A stretch of 14,950 nucleotides of DNA from Thermoanaerobaculia bacterium (GTDB lineage: Bacteria; Acidobacteriota; Thermoanaerobaculia; Multivoradales; UBA5704), in contig JAICSG010000023.1 in the NCBI GenBank assembly GCA_025937035.1, forward strand, positions 1 through 14,950, given 5' to 3'. The notes beneath the pieces were generated by a model. It was not told the origin of the DNA, did not search any database, and saw only the letters and a program-made list of their open reading frames with translations. Both the position numbers and the translations under genes were made by a program. This document shows, in pieces, positions 1 to 5,422 of the stretch; positions within the stretch are counted from its first letter, which is position 1, and each line of letters opens with the position of its first letter.

Positions 1-135
1 CTCCAGGACCAGCATCATCAGCAGCGGCTGGAGCATCGTCCAGGTGAAGCCGATGGCCGAGCGCCGGTAGCGCACTTTCAGCTCCCGGGCCACCAGGGCG
101 AGGACGAGGTCGCGGTATTGAAAGATTTCGAGCAT
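1..135 (-). CDS. ABC-2 type transporter permease, N-terminal fragment (polysaccharide/O-antigen export type)
   Basis: This gene runs off the left edge; only the first 45 codons are visible, from an ATG at 135. The translation opens MLEIFQYRDLVLALVARELK and continues VRYRRSAIGFTWTMLQPLLMM. That is the classic start of ABC-2 permeases of the Wzm/TagG type: an amphipathic region with the ARELKVRYR motif, then the first membrane helix with WxMLQPL. Such proteins pair with an ATPase (Wzt/TagH type) to carry lipid-linked polysaccharide across the inner membrane. It lies 32 bp downstream of a family-2 glycosyltransferase on the same strand, so the two are probably one operon. No Shine-Dalgarno is evident before the ATG. 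The ATPase partner would be expected to the left, outside the window. The family call is fairly secure; the substrate is unknown. Confidence 0.85.
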   Translation of the reverse strand, partial: MLEIFQYRDLVLALVARELKVRYRRSAIGFTWTMLQPLLMMLVLE

Positions 136-167
136 GGGCGTGGGCCTGTTGAGGGCCGGAGGGCTTT

Positions 168-1028
168 CTACACTCTATGGGAGAGGATGGCAAGCGCCCG
201 CCGCAGCCGGGCCCCCGTCCGTAGCGCGATCCCGGCCCGGGCGGCCCAGCCCGGGCCGTGGTGCTTGCGGGCCCAGCGCAGGAGGTCGCTCCACAACAGC
301 TCCGGGTGCTGATGGCCGCTGGCGCCGGGGGCGCGGCCGATGGTGGCGCCGTGATGATGGAGCACCCGGATCTCGGGCCGCACCTCGACCCGCCATCCGG
401 CCCGGCGGGCGCGCAGACAGAAATCCAGGTCCTGGGCGTAGAACTGAAACCCCTCGTCGAGCGGCCCCACCGCCTCCCAGACCGCCCGCCGGAAGGCCAT
501 CGCCGCTCCGGTCACCCAGTCGACCTCCAGAGGGCGGTCCGGAGCGAGCGGCCGGGAGCGCCGGTAGAGGGGGAGCTTCTCCAGCAGGCGGGGCAGCCCG
601 CTGGTGAGGGCGAAGAACCAGGCGAGGGAGGGCTCCCGGCCGCCGCTCCACTGGGGTGAGCCGTCCGGATAGTGGAGGAGGGCGCCGGCGATCCCCAGCT
701 CCGGCTCGCGGGCGAAGATCTCCACCAGTCGGGCGAGCCCGCCCGGCTCCACCTCGGTGTCGCTGTTGAGGAGCAGGAGGATCTCACCCGTCGCCCTGGC
801 GAGGCCGCGGTTCGCCGAGCGGGTAAAGCGGGCCGGCTCCTCGTTGCGCAGCACCACCACCTCCGGATGCCGCTCCGCGACGGCCCCCGCCGTGCCGTCC
901 CCGCTCGCGTCGTCCACCAGGATCACCTCCAGGCCGGGCAGGGGAGAGGCCGCCAGCGAATCGAGGCAGCGGAGGGTCAGCTCCCGCGTGTCGTGCGTGG
1001 GGATGACGATCGAGAGGGGAGGGGCCAT
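168..1028 (-). CDS. Family 2 glycosyltransferase (rhamnosyltransferase-like)
   Basis: A 286-residue GT-A fold glycosyltransferase, normal length for soluble GT2 enzymes that transfer a sugar from a nucleotide-sugar donor onto a lipid-linked glycan. The N-terminus shows the nucleotide-binding strand (LSIVIPTHD, residues 5-13) and LVDDAS at 37-42. The DXD-equivalent is NSD at 88-90 in LLLLNSDTEV. The acceptor/base region is QDLDFCLRARRAGWRV at 199-214, followed by a histidine cluster at 224-226. There is no membrane helix. VTGAAMAFRR at 172-181 is typical of WbbL/rhamnosyltransferase-type GT2 members, but the donor and acceptor sugars cannot be read from sequence. It precedes the ABC-2 permease gene by 32 bp, which suggests cell-surface polysaccharide assembly. 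The ATG at 1028 has no Shine-Dalgarno; a -10-like TACAAT lies 10 nt upstream. Confidence 0.9.
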   Translation of the reverse strand: MAPPLSIVIPTHDTRELTLRCLDSLAASPLPGLEVILVDDASGDGTAGAVAERHPEVVVLRNEEPARFTRSANRGLARATGEILLLLNSDTEVEPGGLARLVEIFAREPELGIAGALLHYPDGSPQWSGGREPSLAWFFALTSGLPRLLEKLPLYRRSRPLAPDRPLEVDWVTGAAMAFRRAVWEAVGPLDEGFQFYAQDLDFCLRARRAGWRVEVRPEIRVLHHHGATIGRAPGASGHQHPELLWSDLLRWARKHHGPGWAARAGIALRTGARLRRALAILSHRV

Positions 1029-1038
1029 GGAAGAGGAG

Positions 1039-1044
1039 ATTGTA
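1039..1044 (-). promoter_or_regulatory. Candidate -10 box of the glycosyltransferase gene
   Basis: On the minus strand this reads TACAAT (5 of 6 matches to TATAAT), ending 10 nt before the ATG at 1028. The 10 nt between are pyrimidine-rich (CTCCTCTTCC) and contain no ribosome binding site, so the transcript would be leaderless or have only a few leader bases. No good -35 is visible; the CACGGAC repeats begin just upstream. Inference from sequence only. Confidence 0.4.
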
Positions 1045-1069
1045 CCGAGCTACGGGCCCAAAGGACTGA

Positions 1070-1145
1070 CACGGACGGGCACGGACCAGCACGGACAGTG
1101 GATTCCTCTCGTCTTCGTTGTCCGTGTTGTCTGTGTAGGTCCGTG
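1070..1145. repeat. CACGGAC cluster: three direct copies facing three inverted copies
   Basis: The heptamer CACGGAC starts at 1070, 1080 and 1090, exactly 10 bp apart. After a 23-bp centre, the reverse complement appears at 1120 (GTCCGTG), 1129 (GTCTGTG, one mismatch) and 1139 (GTCCGTG). The two arms of about 27 bp form an imperfect inverted repeat. It sits between the divergent glycosyltransferase and ornithine cyclodeaminase genes, immediately upstream of the former's candidate -10. It could be a helically phased operator, a cruciform/RNA hairpin, or one copy of a dispersed genomic repeat; a single window cannot decide. Confidence 0.8.
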
Positions 1146-1224
1146 CCATCCCTGCCGGTCCCGCTCTCTCTCCCTCCCCGCACTCATAGAACGGGCGCAT
1201 AACGCCACGGAAAGGGTATTGCTC

Positions 1225-2238
1225 ATGCGAACCATCACATACGAAGAGATCAAGGGCCTGGTCCGGCTGGAGGACGTCATCGCTCCGGTCCGGGAGTCCT
1301 TCAAAAGCTATTCGCGCGGCGGGGCGAACATCCCGCCCGTCCAGCACCTGGAGATGCCGCAGCGCCAGAAGGGGGCCCTGCACATCAAGACGGGGCACGT
1401 CGAGCCCTTCGACTTCTGCCTGGTGAAGGTCGCCTCCACCTTCCCCGAGAACACCCGGCAGGTGCCACCGAAGCCGTCGATCAACGGGGTGATCATGATC
1501 TTCAGCGCCCTCGACGGCGAGCCGCTGGCGGTGCTGGAGGACCGGGCCTACATCACCCAGCTCCGCACCGCCGCCGCCGGCGCCGTGGGGGCCCAGGCGC
1601 TCGCCCGCCCCGGCGCCGAGACGCTGGCCATCTTCGGCTCGGGCGCTCAGGCGCGGCTCCAGACCGACGCCATCCTCCACGTCTGTCCGGGCATTCGCCG
1701 GGTCCTCGCCTGGGGCCGCACTCCCGAGAACGTGCGCCGCTTCGCCGAGGGCCTGCGGGCCAGCCGTCCCGATCTCCAGATCGAGGTGAAGGCCTCCGCC
1801 GAGGAGGCTGCCCGTCCCGCGGACATCCTGGTGACGACCACCTACGCCAACGAGCCGATCGTCAAGGGCGAGTGGCTGCGCGAGGGGGTGCTGGTGATCG
1901 CCATGGGGGCCGACTCCAACTACAAGCGTGAGATCGACTCCGAGGCCGTGCTGCGGGCCGACAAGGTCTACGTGGACAGCCGCTCGCAGAACCAGACCCT
2001 GGGCGAGGTCGGCCACGGCATCCGCACCGGCCTGTGGGACGCCTCCCGCATCGACGGCGAGCTTGGCGAGATGCTCCTCGCGGCCGAGCAAGGCCGCCCC
2101 GGCCGTTCCTCGGACCGCGAGCGGATCGTCTGCAAGCTGACCGGCGTGGCGGTGCAGGAGATCTTCGTCTGCGACTACGTGCTGAAGGCGTTCGGGGTGA
2201 CTGCGGTGGCGGGCGAGCCGGTGCTGGCGGAGGCCTGA
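1225..2238 (+). CDS. Ornithine cyclodeaminase / mu-crystallin family protein
   Basis: A 337-residue NAD(P)-dependent enzyme of the ornithine cyclodeaminase, alanine dehydrogenase and mu-crystallin superfamily. The open frame extends far upstream, but the ATG at 1225 is chosen because GGAAAGGG (1209-1216) sits 8 nt before it and the protein then begins MRTITYEEIKGLV, as family members do. The catalytic lysine is K68 in LVKVAST, matching Lys69 of Pseudomonas ornithine cyclodeaminase. LRTAAAGA with R114 binds the substrate carboxylate. The Rossmann motif is IFGSGAQARLQ (137-147), and the catalytic aspartate is D230 in MGADSNYKREID. The substrate-side HIKTG is at 53-57. All key residues are intact, so it should be active. 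The family also includes ketimine reductases and amino-acid dehydrogenases, so the ornithine-to-proline reaction is not proven. It ends 3 bp from the convergent marR-like gene. Confidence 0.93.
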   Translation: MRTITYEEIKGLVRLEDVIAPVRESFKSYSRGGANIPPVQHLEMPQRQKGALHIKTGHVEPFDFCLVKVASTFPENTRQVPPKPSINGVIMIFSALDGEPLAVLEDRAYITQLRTAAAGAVGAQALARPGAETLAIFGSGAQARLQTDAILHVCPGIRRVLAWGRTPENVRRFAEGLRASRPDLQIEVKASAEEAARPADILVTTTYANEPIVKGEWLREGVLVIAMGADSNYKREIDSEAVLRADKVYVDSRSQNQTLGEVGHGIRTGLWDASRIDGELGEMLLAAEQGRPGRSSDRERIVCKLTGVAVQEIFVCDYVLKAFGVTAVAGEPVLAEA

Positions 2239-2250
2239 GCCCTATGGCTC
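2237..2250. terminator. Small hairpin across the convergent stop codons of the cyclodeaminase and MarR genes
   Basis: GAGCC-CTAT-GGCTC is a perfect 5-bp stem with a 4-nt loop. It spans the TGA of the plus-strand gene (2236-2238) and the TAG of the minus-strand gene (2242-2244). There is no U-tract on either side, so this is at best a weak bidirectional terminator, and chance remains possible. A comparable hairpin lies at the next convergent junction (4482-4495). Confidence 0.3.
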
Positions 2251-2652
2251 CAACCCCTGCGACAGATCCTGAATCCGCGGAGTCAGCCGCTGGAGCTCCT
2301 CGAGGTGCAGCGAGGTGAGCTGCTGCAGAAGGCCCTCCCCCTGGGAGGTCAGCCGCAGGCGGACGACCCGGCGGTCCCCCTGGTCTTCCCGCCGCTGGAC
2401 CAGCCCCGCCCGTTCCGCGCGGTCGACCAGCCCCACCACGCTGTGATGGCGCAGCAGCAGATAGCCGGCGACGTCGCCGATGGTGGGTCCCTGCTCGCCC
2501 TGATGCCCACGGATGGCCAGCAGGAGCTGGTGCTGCGCCGGCGTCAACCCCGCCCGCTCAGCCTGCTCCTCGCTCCAGTGCAGGAAGCGCCGCAGGCTGA
2601 TCCGGAACTGGAGAAGGCGCCGATAGTCGGCGTCGTCCAGATCGCGACTCAT
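2242..2652 (-). CDS. MarR family winged-helix transcriptional regulator
   Basis: A 136-residue regulator from the ATG at 2652; an in-frame GTG at 2670 would add six residues. The N-terminal dimerisation helix (DADYRRLLQFRISLRRFLHWSEEQAERAGL, split at residues 7-36) leads into LTPAQHQLLLAI (37-48). The winged helix contains the recognition helix LLLRHHSVVGLVDRAERAGL (65-84), and the wing carries the diagnostic DRR (93-95) in RREDQGDRRVVRLRLT. A C-terminal helix completes the dimer interface. There is no cysteine, so thiol-based redox sensing is unlikely. It is divergent from a ClC gene with 90 bp between start codons, including a 13-bp palindrome at that gene's transcription start, so it probably represses the ClC gene and possibly itself. 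The ligand is unknown. No Shine-Dalgarno is seen. Confidence 0.92.
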   Translation of the reverse strand: MSRDLDDADYRRLLQFRISLRRFLHWSEEQAERAGLTPAQHQLLLAIRGHQGEQGPTIGDVAGYLLLRHHSVVGLVDRAERAGLVQRREDQGDRRVVRLRLTSQGEGLLQQLTSLHLEELQRLTPRIQDLSQGLEP

Positions 2653-2658
2653 GGGTCT

Positions 2659-2664
2659 AGTGTA
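2659..2664 (-). promoter_or_regulatory. Candidate -10 box of the marR-like gene
   Basis: The minus strand reads TACACT (4 of 6 to consensus), with 6 nt between it and the ATG at 2652. Transcription from here would start at or next to the ATG, giving a leaderless mRNA, in keeping with the absence of a Shine-Dalgarno. No convincing -35 is visible. Support is positional only. Confidence 0.3.
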
Positions 2665-2680
2665 TCGCACCGGGACCCGA

Positions 2681-2689
2681 TGCTATAAT
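2681..2689 (+). promoter_or_regulatory. Extended -10 promoter of the first ClC gene
   Basis: TGCTATAAT is a perfect TATAAT with the TGn extension, and it stands out in a GC-rich setting. The hexamer 17 bp upstream (TGTATC, 2661-2666) is a poor -35, as expected for an extended -10 promoter. Transcription would begin near 2696, inside the 2692-2704 palindrome, leaving a leader of about 45 nt with a good Shine-Dalgarno at 2728-2734. Confidence 0.65.
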
Positions 2690-2691
2690 CA

Positions 2692-2704
2692 ATCGCGCCG
2701 CGAT
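2692..2704. promoter_or_regulatory. ATCGCG-C-CGCGAT palindrome, candidate MarR-family operator
   Basis: A perfect inverted repeat with 6-bp arms around one base begins 3 bp after the TATAAT and covers the expected transcription start of the ClC gene. A dimeric regulator bound here would block initiation. The adjacent divergent marR-like gene is the obvious candidate binder. The spacing and symmetry are seen; the binding is inferred. GC-rich 6-bp arms do arise by chance. Confidence 0.45.
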
Positions 2705-2742
2705 ATTCGTCGCTGGCCGACATCCCAAAGGAGATCCCGTCC

Positions 2743-4485
2743 GTGTACGCCCAGACCTCGCCGAGGAGATTGCTCTTTTTGTCCATTCTTGCCGCCCTGT
2801 TGGGAGCGGCTGGCGGAGGCGCGGCCTGGGTCCTCCTGCACCTGATCGGCCTGCTGACCAACCTCGCCCTGTTCCACCGCTATTCGTGGGACCTCCCTTC
2901 GTTCAAGACGCTCGCGGCCAGCCCGTGGATCGTGGTGGCGGCGGTGGCCGGTGCCTTCGTGGTGTCGCTGCTGGCCAAGTGGGCGCCGGTGATCCGTGGG
3001 CACGGCATCCCGGAGACCATGGAGGCGGTGCTGATGCGCCAGAGCCGCATCTCCCCCCGGGCGGCGCTGGCGAAGCCCCTGTCGGCGGCGGTCGCCATCG
3101 GCACCGGCGGGCCGTTCGGCGCCGAGGGGCCGATCATCGTCACCGGCGGCGCCCTGGGATCGCTGGTCGGGCAGGTGCTGCACGTCTCGCCGGCCGAGCG
3201 CAAGATCCTGCTCGCCTGCGGCGCGGCGGCGGGCATGTCGGCCACCTTCGGGGCGCCGCTCGCCTCGGTGGTGCTGGCGATCGAGCTCCTGCTCTTCGAG
3301 TTCTCCACCCGCGCCTTCGTGCCCCTGGTGGTGGCGTCGAGCGTGGCGGCGGGGATCCACTCCGCCCTCTTCGGCTCGGGGCCCCTGTTCTCCGTCCCGG
3401 CCCACGACTACGCCGGGCTCGCCATCCTCCCCTGGTTCGTGGTCCTGGGAGTCGCCTGCGGCCTGCTGGCGGTGGTGGTGAGCAAGGGGCTCTTCCTGAT
3501 CGAGGACGGCTTCCGGCGCCTGCCGGTCTCGGACTTCTGGCACCCGGTGATCGGGGCGGTCGGCTTCGGGCTCGTCGGCCTCCTGGTGCCGCGCGCCTTG
3601 GGCGTGGGCTACGACGCGATCGGCGACGTGCTCAACGACCGGCTGGCGATCGGGGCGATCGCCGTGCTGGCCGTGGCGACGCTGGTGGCCTGGTGGATCG
3701 CCCTCGGCTCCGGCACCTCGGGGGGAACGCTGGCGCCTCTGCTTTTGATCGGCGGCTCGTTCGGCAGCCTGGTGGGATCGCTGGCCCTGGCGGTGGTCCC
3801 GGGCCTCGGGATCTCCCCCGGCGCCTTCGCCGTGGTCGGCATGGCGGCGACCTTCGGCGCCTCCACCCGGGCCACCTTCACGTCGATCGTCTTCCTCTTC
3901 GAGCTGACCCGCGACTACCAGGTGATCGTCCCCCTGATGCTCGCCGCCGTGGTGGCCGACCTGATCGCCGCCGCCCTGATGCATGAGACCCTGATGACCG
4001 AGAAGCTGGCCCGCCGGGGCCTGCGGGTGAGCACCGAGTACGAGGTGGACGTGCTGCGCACCACCCTGGTGGCGGACGTGATGAGCCGCCAGGTGGAGAC
4101 CCTGCCGGCCGCCGCCACCGTGGGAGAGGCCCGTCGCAAGCTCCAGACGGGCCGTCACAGTGCCTATCCGCTGGTGGACGGGGAGAGGCGGTGTGTGGGA
4201 ATCCTCGCCCGCGGCGACCTCCTGCGCCGCCCCGGCGCGGATTCTGATCCGGTCTCTACCGTGGCCAGCCGCGACGTGGTCTCGGTGACCCCGGAAGATA
4301 CGGTCTTCCGGGCCCTTCAGACGATGCTGGAGGAAGAGGTGGAGCACCTCCCGGTCCTCGCTGGCGGCAAGCTGGTGGGCATCTGCACCCGCACGGACGT
4401 CCTGCGCACCCGCCGCCGCCAGCTCGAGAGCGAGCGCCGGGAGCCCGGGGGGTGGAAGCTGCTGGCGCGGGCGGCGGAGAAGTAG
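2743..4485 (+). CDS. ClC chloride channel/transporter with C-terminal CBS pair (copy 1)
   Basis: A 580-residue ClC family membrane protein that moves chloride or a related anion. It starts at a GTG, chosen because AAGGAGA at 2728-2734 lies 8 nt upstream. The ClC filter motifs are all present: GHGIP (86-90, where E. coli ClC has GSGIP), GAEGP (126-130) with the gating glutamate E128, and GTSGGTLAP (324-332). About a dozen hydrophobic helices fill residues 10-415. Two CBS domains follow (roughly 440-500 and 505-560), which in other ClCs bind adenine nucleotides and regulate gating. After the conserved IE pair in AIELLLFEF, leucine (L182) appears to occupy the place of the internal proton glutamate (E203 of E. 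coli ClC), by eye alignment. If so it may be a channel or weakly coupled. It is probably controlled by the divergent marR-like gene. Confidence 0.95.
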   Translation: MYAQTSPRRLLFLSILAALLGAAGGGAAWVLLHLIGLLTNLALFHRYSWDLPSFKTLAASPWIVVAAVAGAFVVSLLAKWAPVIRGHGIPETMEAVLMRQSRISPRAALAKPLSAAVAIGTGGPFGAEGPIIVTGGALGSLVGQVLHVSPAERKILLACGAAAGMSATFGAPLASVVLAIELLLFEFSTRAFVPLVVASSVAAGIHSALFGSGPLFSVPAHDYAGLAILPWFVVLGVACGLLAVVVSKGLFLIEDGFRRLPVSDFWHPVIGAVGFGLVGLLVPRALGVGYDAIGDVLNDRLAIGAIAVLAVATLVAWWIALGSGTSGGTLAPLLLIGGSFGSLVGSLALAVVPGLGISPGAFAVVGMAATFGASTRATFTSIVFLFELTRDYQVIVPLMLAAVVADLIAAALMHETLMTEKLARRGLRVSTEYEVDVLRTTLVADVMSRQVETLPAAATVGEARRKLQTGRHSAYPLVDGERRCVGILARGDLLRRPGADSDPVSTVASRDVVSVTPEDTVFRALQTMLEEEVEHLPVLAGGKLVGICTRTDVLRTRRRQLESERREPGGWKLLARAAEK

Positions 4486-4495
4486 GGCCTCCTAC
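4482..4495. terminator. Small hairpin across the convergent stop codons of ClC copy 1 and the 73-aa gene
   Basis: GTAGG-GCCT-CCTAC is a perfect 5-bp stem with a 4-nt loop. It spans the TAG of the ClC gene (4483-4485) and the TAG of the minus-strand gene (4492-4494). The stem and loop sizes match those at 2237-2250. No U-tract is present, so function as a bidirectional terminator is only a possibility. Confidence 0.3.
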
Positions 4496-4713
4496 ACCAG
4501 CACCGCCCGCAGGTCCCGGATGGTCGGCCGCAGGCTGTCCACCAGCACGCACTCGATCACCGAGCGGAGAGAGACCTCGCCGTCCGGCTCGCCATCCTCC
4601 TCCGGCAGGCCGGCGGCGATCTCCTGAAGCAGGTCCTGAGCCCTCTCCAAAACCTCGACAGCCGCCCGGACCCTCGACCGGGTGTCGGCTGGACGTGTCG
4701 CTCCAAAATCCAT
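4492..4713 (-). CDS. Small hypothetical protein (73 aa)
   Basis: I do not recognise this protein. It is 73 residues, predicted soluble and mostly helical, with no signal peptide or membrane segment. Residues 10-35 form an amphipathic helix (SRVRAAVEVLERAQDLLQEI). An acidic linker PEEDGEPDGEVS follows (37-48), and a second helix region contains SVIECVLVDSLRPTIRDLRAVL. There is one cysteine (C55). The codons are biased to G/C at the third position like the neighbouring genes. It has an excellent promoter match just upstream: TTGACA, 18 bp, TATCCT, then 7 nt to the ATG. Those two points argue for a real gene despite the lack of a Shine-Dalgarno. It ends 6 bp from the convergent ClC gene and is divergent from the secreted repeat protein. 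Confidence 0.6.
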   Translation of the reverse strand: MDFGATRPADTRSRVRAAVEVLERAQDLLQEIAAGLPEEDGEPDGEVSLRSVIECVLVDSLRPTIRDLRAVLV

Positions 4714-4720
4714 GCGCAGC

Positions 4721-4750
4721 AGGATAGGCGACGGAGATCGCCAATGTCAA
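4721..4750 (-). promoter_or_regulatory. Promoter of the 73-aa gene (TTGACA-N18-TATCCT)
   Basis: On the minus strand a perfect -35 TTGACA (4750-4745) is followed by an 18-bp spacer and TATCCT (4726-4721, 4 of 6). The ATG at 4713 is 7 nt further on. Initiation would fall at or within a base or two of the start codon, implying a leaderless transcript. The full -35 consensus is rare in such GC-rich DNA. Confidence 0.5.
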
Positions 4751-4804
4751 CGCTTTTTTCCCTAAATGTAGACGAATGATCGGCAACCCTCCCGGATGCT
4801 CGCT

Positions 4805-4820
4805 GAAAAAGCGCCTTTTC
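4805..4820. promoter_or_regulatory. Palindrome GAAAAAGCGCCTTTTC upstream of the secreted repeat protein
   Basis: A 16-bp near-perfect palindrome (7 of 8 pairs) in an A+T-richer patch of the 240-bp gap between the 73-aa gene and the secreted repeat protein. A TTGACG hexamer (4822-4827) directly follows, but no acceptable -10 lies 16-18 bp beyond it, so I do not call a promoter. It could be a regulator site, or a hairpin with a short T-run at 4816-4823. Confidence 0.35.
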
Positions 4821-4857
4821 TTTGACGGCCAAGCAACAAAATGTGCCGAAAGATACG

Positions 4858-4876
4858 ACTAGAGGCAAACTAGAGG
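4858..4876 (+). repeat. Direct repeat ACTAGAGG x2, 11-bp period
   Basis: ACTAGAGG occurs at 4858-4865 and again at 4869-4876, one helical turn apart, about 80-95 bp upstream of the secreted repeat protein's ATG. Tandem sites on one DNA face in this position are typical of activator binding or of alternative-sigma promoter regions. Nothing else in the remaining gap up to 4953 is recognisable. Confidence 0.4.
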
Positions 4877-4953
4877 GCATCGTCGGCTAACCGTGGACGC
4901 CTGGGCCAATGCCGGCCCGCGCGAGCCGCGGACCAGATCAAGGAGGGTATGAG

Positions 4954-5298
4954 ATGTTCCCAGGAGGAGGAAGAAATCGTATCGGGGCTGTCGTCGCGCT
5001 CGCGGCGGTGCTGGCCATGGTCCTCGCCGCTCCCGCGGGGGCCGCGGGGTGGGGAGAGGAGCGAGGCTGGGCCGGAGCGGTATATCAGCACGTTCTCGCG
5101 TGGCTGGGCCTCGCGCCGAGCCACGCCCCGAGCCCGGGCGTGGTTTTGAAATGCGAGCAAGGCTCAACCATAGATCCCAACGGTAACTGCGTCATCAAGA
5201 GTAAGCAGGGATCTTCCATCGATCCGAACGGAAGTAGCACCACATCCTTCACGACGCCGGATCAGGGATCCCAGGTCGACCCCAACGGTCAATTCTGA
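4954..5298 (+). CDS. Small secreted protein with three QGSx[IV]DPNG repeats
   Basis: A 114-residue protein I cannot assign to a named family. The ATG at 4954 is chosen because AAGGAGGG (4940-4947) lies 6 nt upstream; a start at 4909 would spoil the signal peptide. Residues 1-31 form a Sec signal: a basic n-region (RNR), hydrophobic core IGAVVALAAVLAMVLAA, and APAGAA as a signal peptidase I site. A short linker (GWGEERGWAGAVYQHVLAWLG) follows. The C-terminus carries EQGSTIDPNG (68-77), KQGSSIDPNG (84-93) and DQGSQVDPNG (103-112), and stops two residues after the last. C67 and C79 bracket the first repeat and could form a disulfide. The D-P-N-G core suggests tight turns. It is followed by a stem-loop and a zf-HC2/TPR gene on the same strand. 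Codons in the repeat region are less G/C-biased than the neighbours. Confidence 0.8.
   Translation: MFPGGGRNRIGAVVALAAVLAMVLAAPAGAAGWGEERGWAGAVYQHVLAWLGLAPSHAPSPGVVLKCEQGSTIDPNGNCVIKSKQGSSIDPNGSSTTSFTTPDQGSQVDPNGQF
5155..5289 (+). repeat. Three in-frame QGS-x-[IV]-DPNG coding repeats
   Basis: The 30-bp units lie at 5155-5184, 5203-5232 and 5260-5289, with start-to-start periods of 48 and 57 bp. The DNA has diverged at many synonymous positions (for example GAT CCC, GAT CCG and GAC CCC for Asp-Pro), while Q-G-S, D-P-N-G and an aliphatic before Asp are unchanged. This indicates selection on the peptide motif rather than recent tandem duplication. Confidence 0.85.
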
Positions 5299-5314
5299 CC
5301 GCCACAAATCCTGG

Positions 5315-5349
5315 AGCCCGGGAAACGGAGAGATCCGCCCTCCCGGGCT
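5315..5349 (+). terminator. Stem-loop after the repeat protein gene (terminator or attenuator)
   Basis: AGCCCGGGA (5315-5323) pairs perfectly with TCCCGGGCT (5341-5349). The 17-nt loop holds a second mini-stem, CGGA/TCCG (5326-5329, 5334-5337), closing a GAGA tetraloop. It starts 16 bp after the stop codon and is followed by only a short pyrimidine stretch, TTCG, rather than a T-run. It may partly terminate transcription between the abundant secreted product and the TPR gene, or protect the upstream mRNA's 3' end. Confidence 0.5.
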
Positions 5350-5422
5350 TTCGCCGGGCTAGCCTCTATGAGACAATTCTGGAGAAGTTGGTGTTGCATT
5401 CGTTTCGTCCGGAGGGGCTTTG

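Noticed and set aside
1070..1145. CRISPR array
   Set aside because: The units are 7 bp with 3-bp gaps and reverse orientation halfway; there are no 25-40 bp repeats with unique spacers.
757..1224. An N-terminal extension of 156 codons on the cyclodeaminase
   Set aside because: It reads through the antisense of the glycosyltransferase and the repeat cluster; the ATG at 1225 has a proper Shine-Dalgarno and gives the family-typical N-terminus.
784..2091. A 435-codon minus-strand open frame across the cyclodeaminase and glycosyltransferase starts
   Set aside because: It is an antisense and out-of-frame shadow of two genes with intact family signatures.
2689..4347. A 552-codon minus-strand open frame opposite ClC copy 1
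   Set aside because: The translation is a low-complexity His/Gly/Arg/Asp mix with no motifs, while the plus strand encodes an unmistakable ClC protein.
4256..4786. A 176-codon minus-strand frame covering the 73-aa gene region
   Set aside because: It crosses the ClC 3' end with low-complexity Gly/Arg/Pro sequence; the 73-aa frame has better codon bias and a promoter at the right place.
4822..4827. TTGACG as a -35 for the secreted repeat protein
   Set aside because: None of the hexamers 16-18 bp downstream resembles a -10, so no promoter is called.
4909..4953. An upstream ATG at 4909 for the secreted repeat protein
   Set aside because: It would add 15 residues before the signal peptide and has no ribosome binding site; the ATG at 4954 has a near-perfect one.
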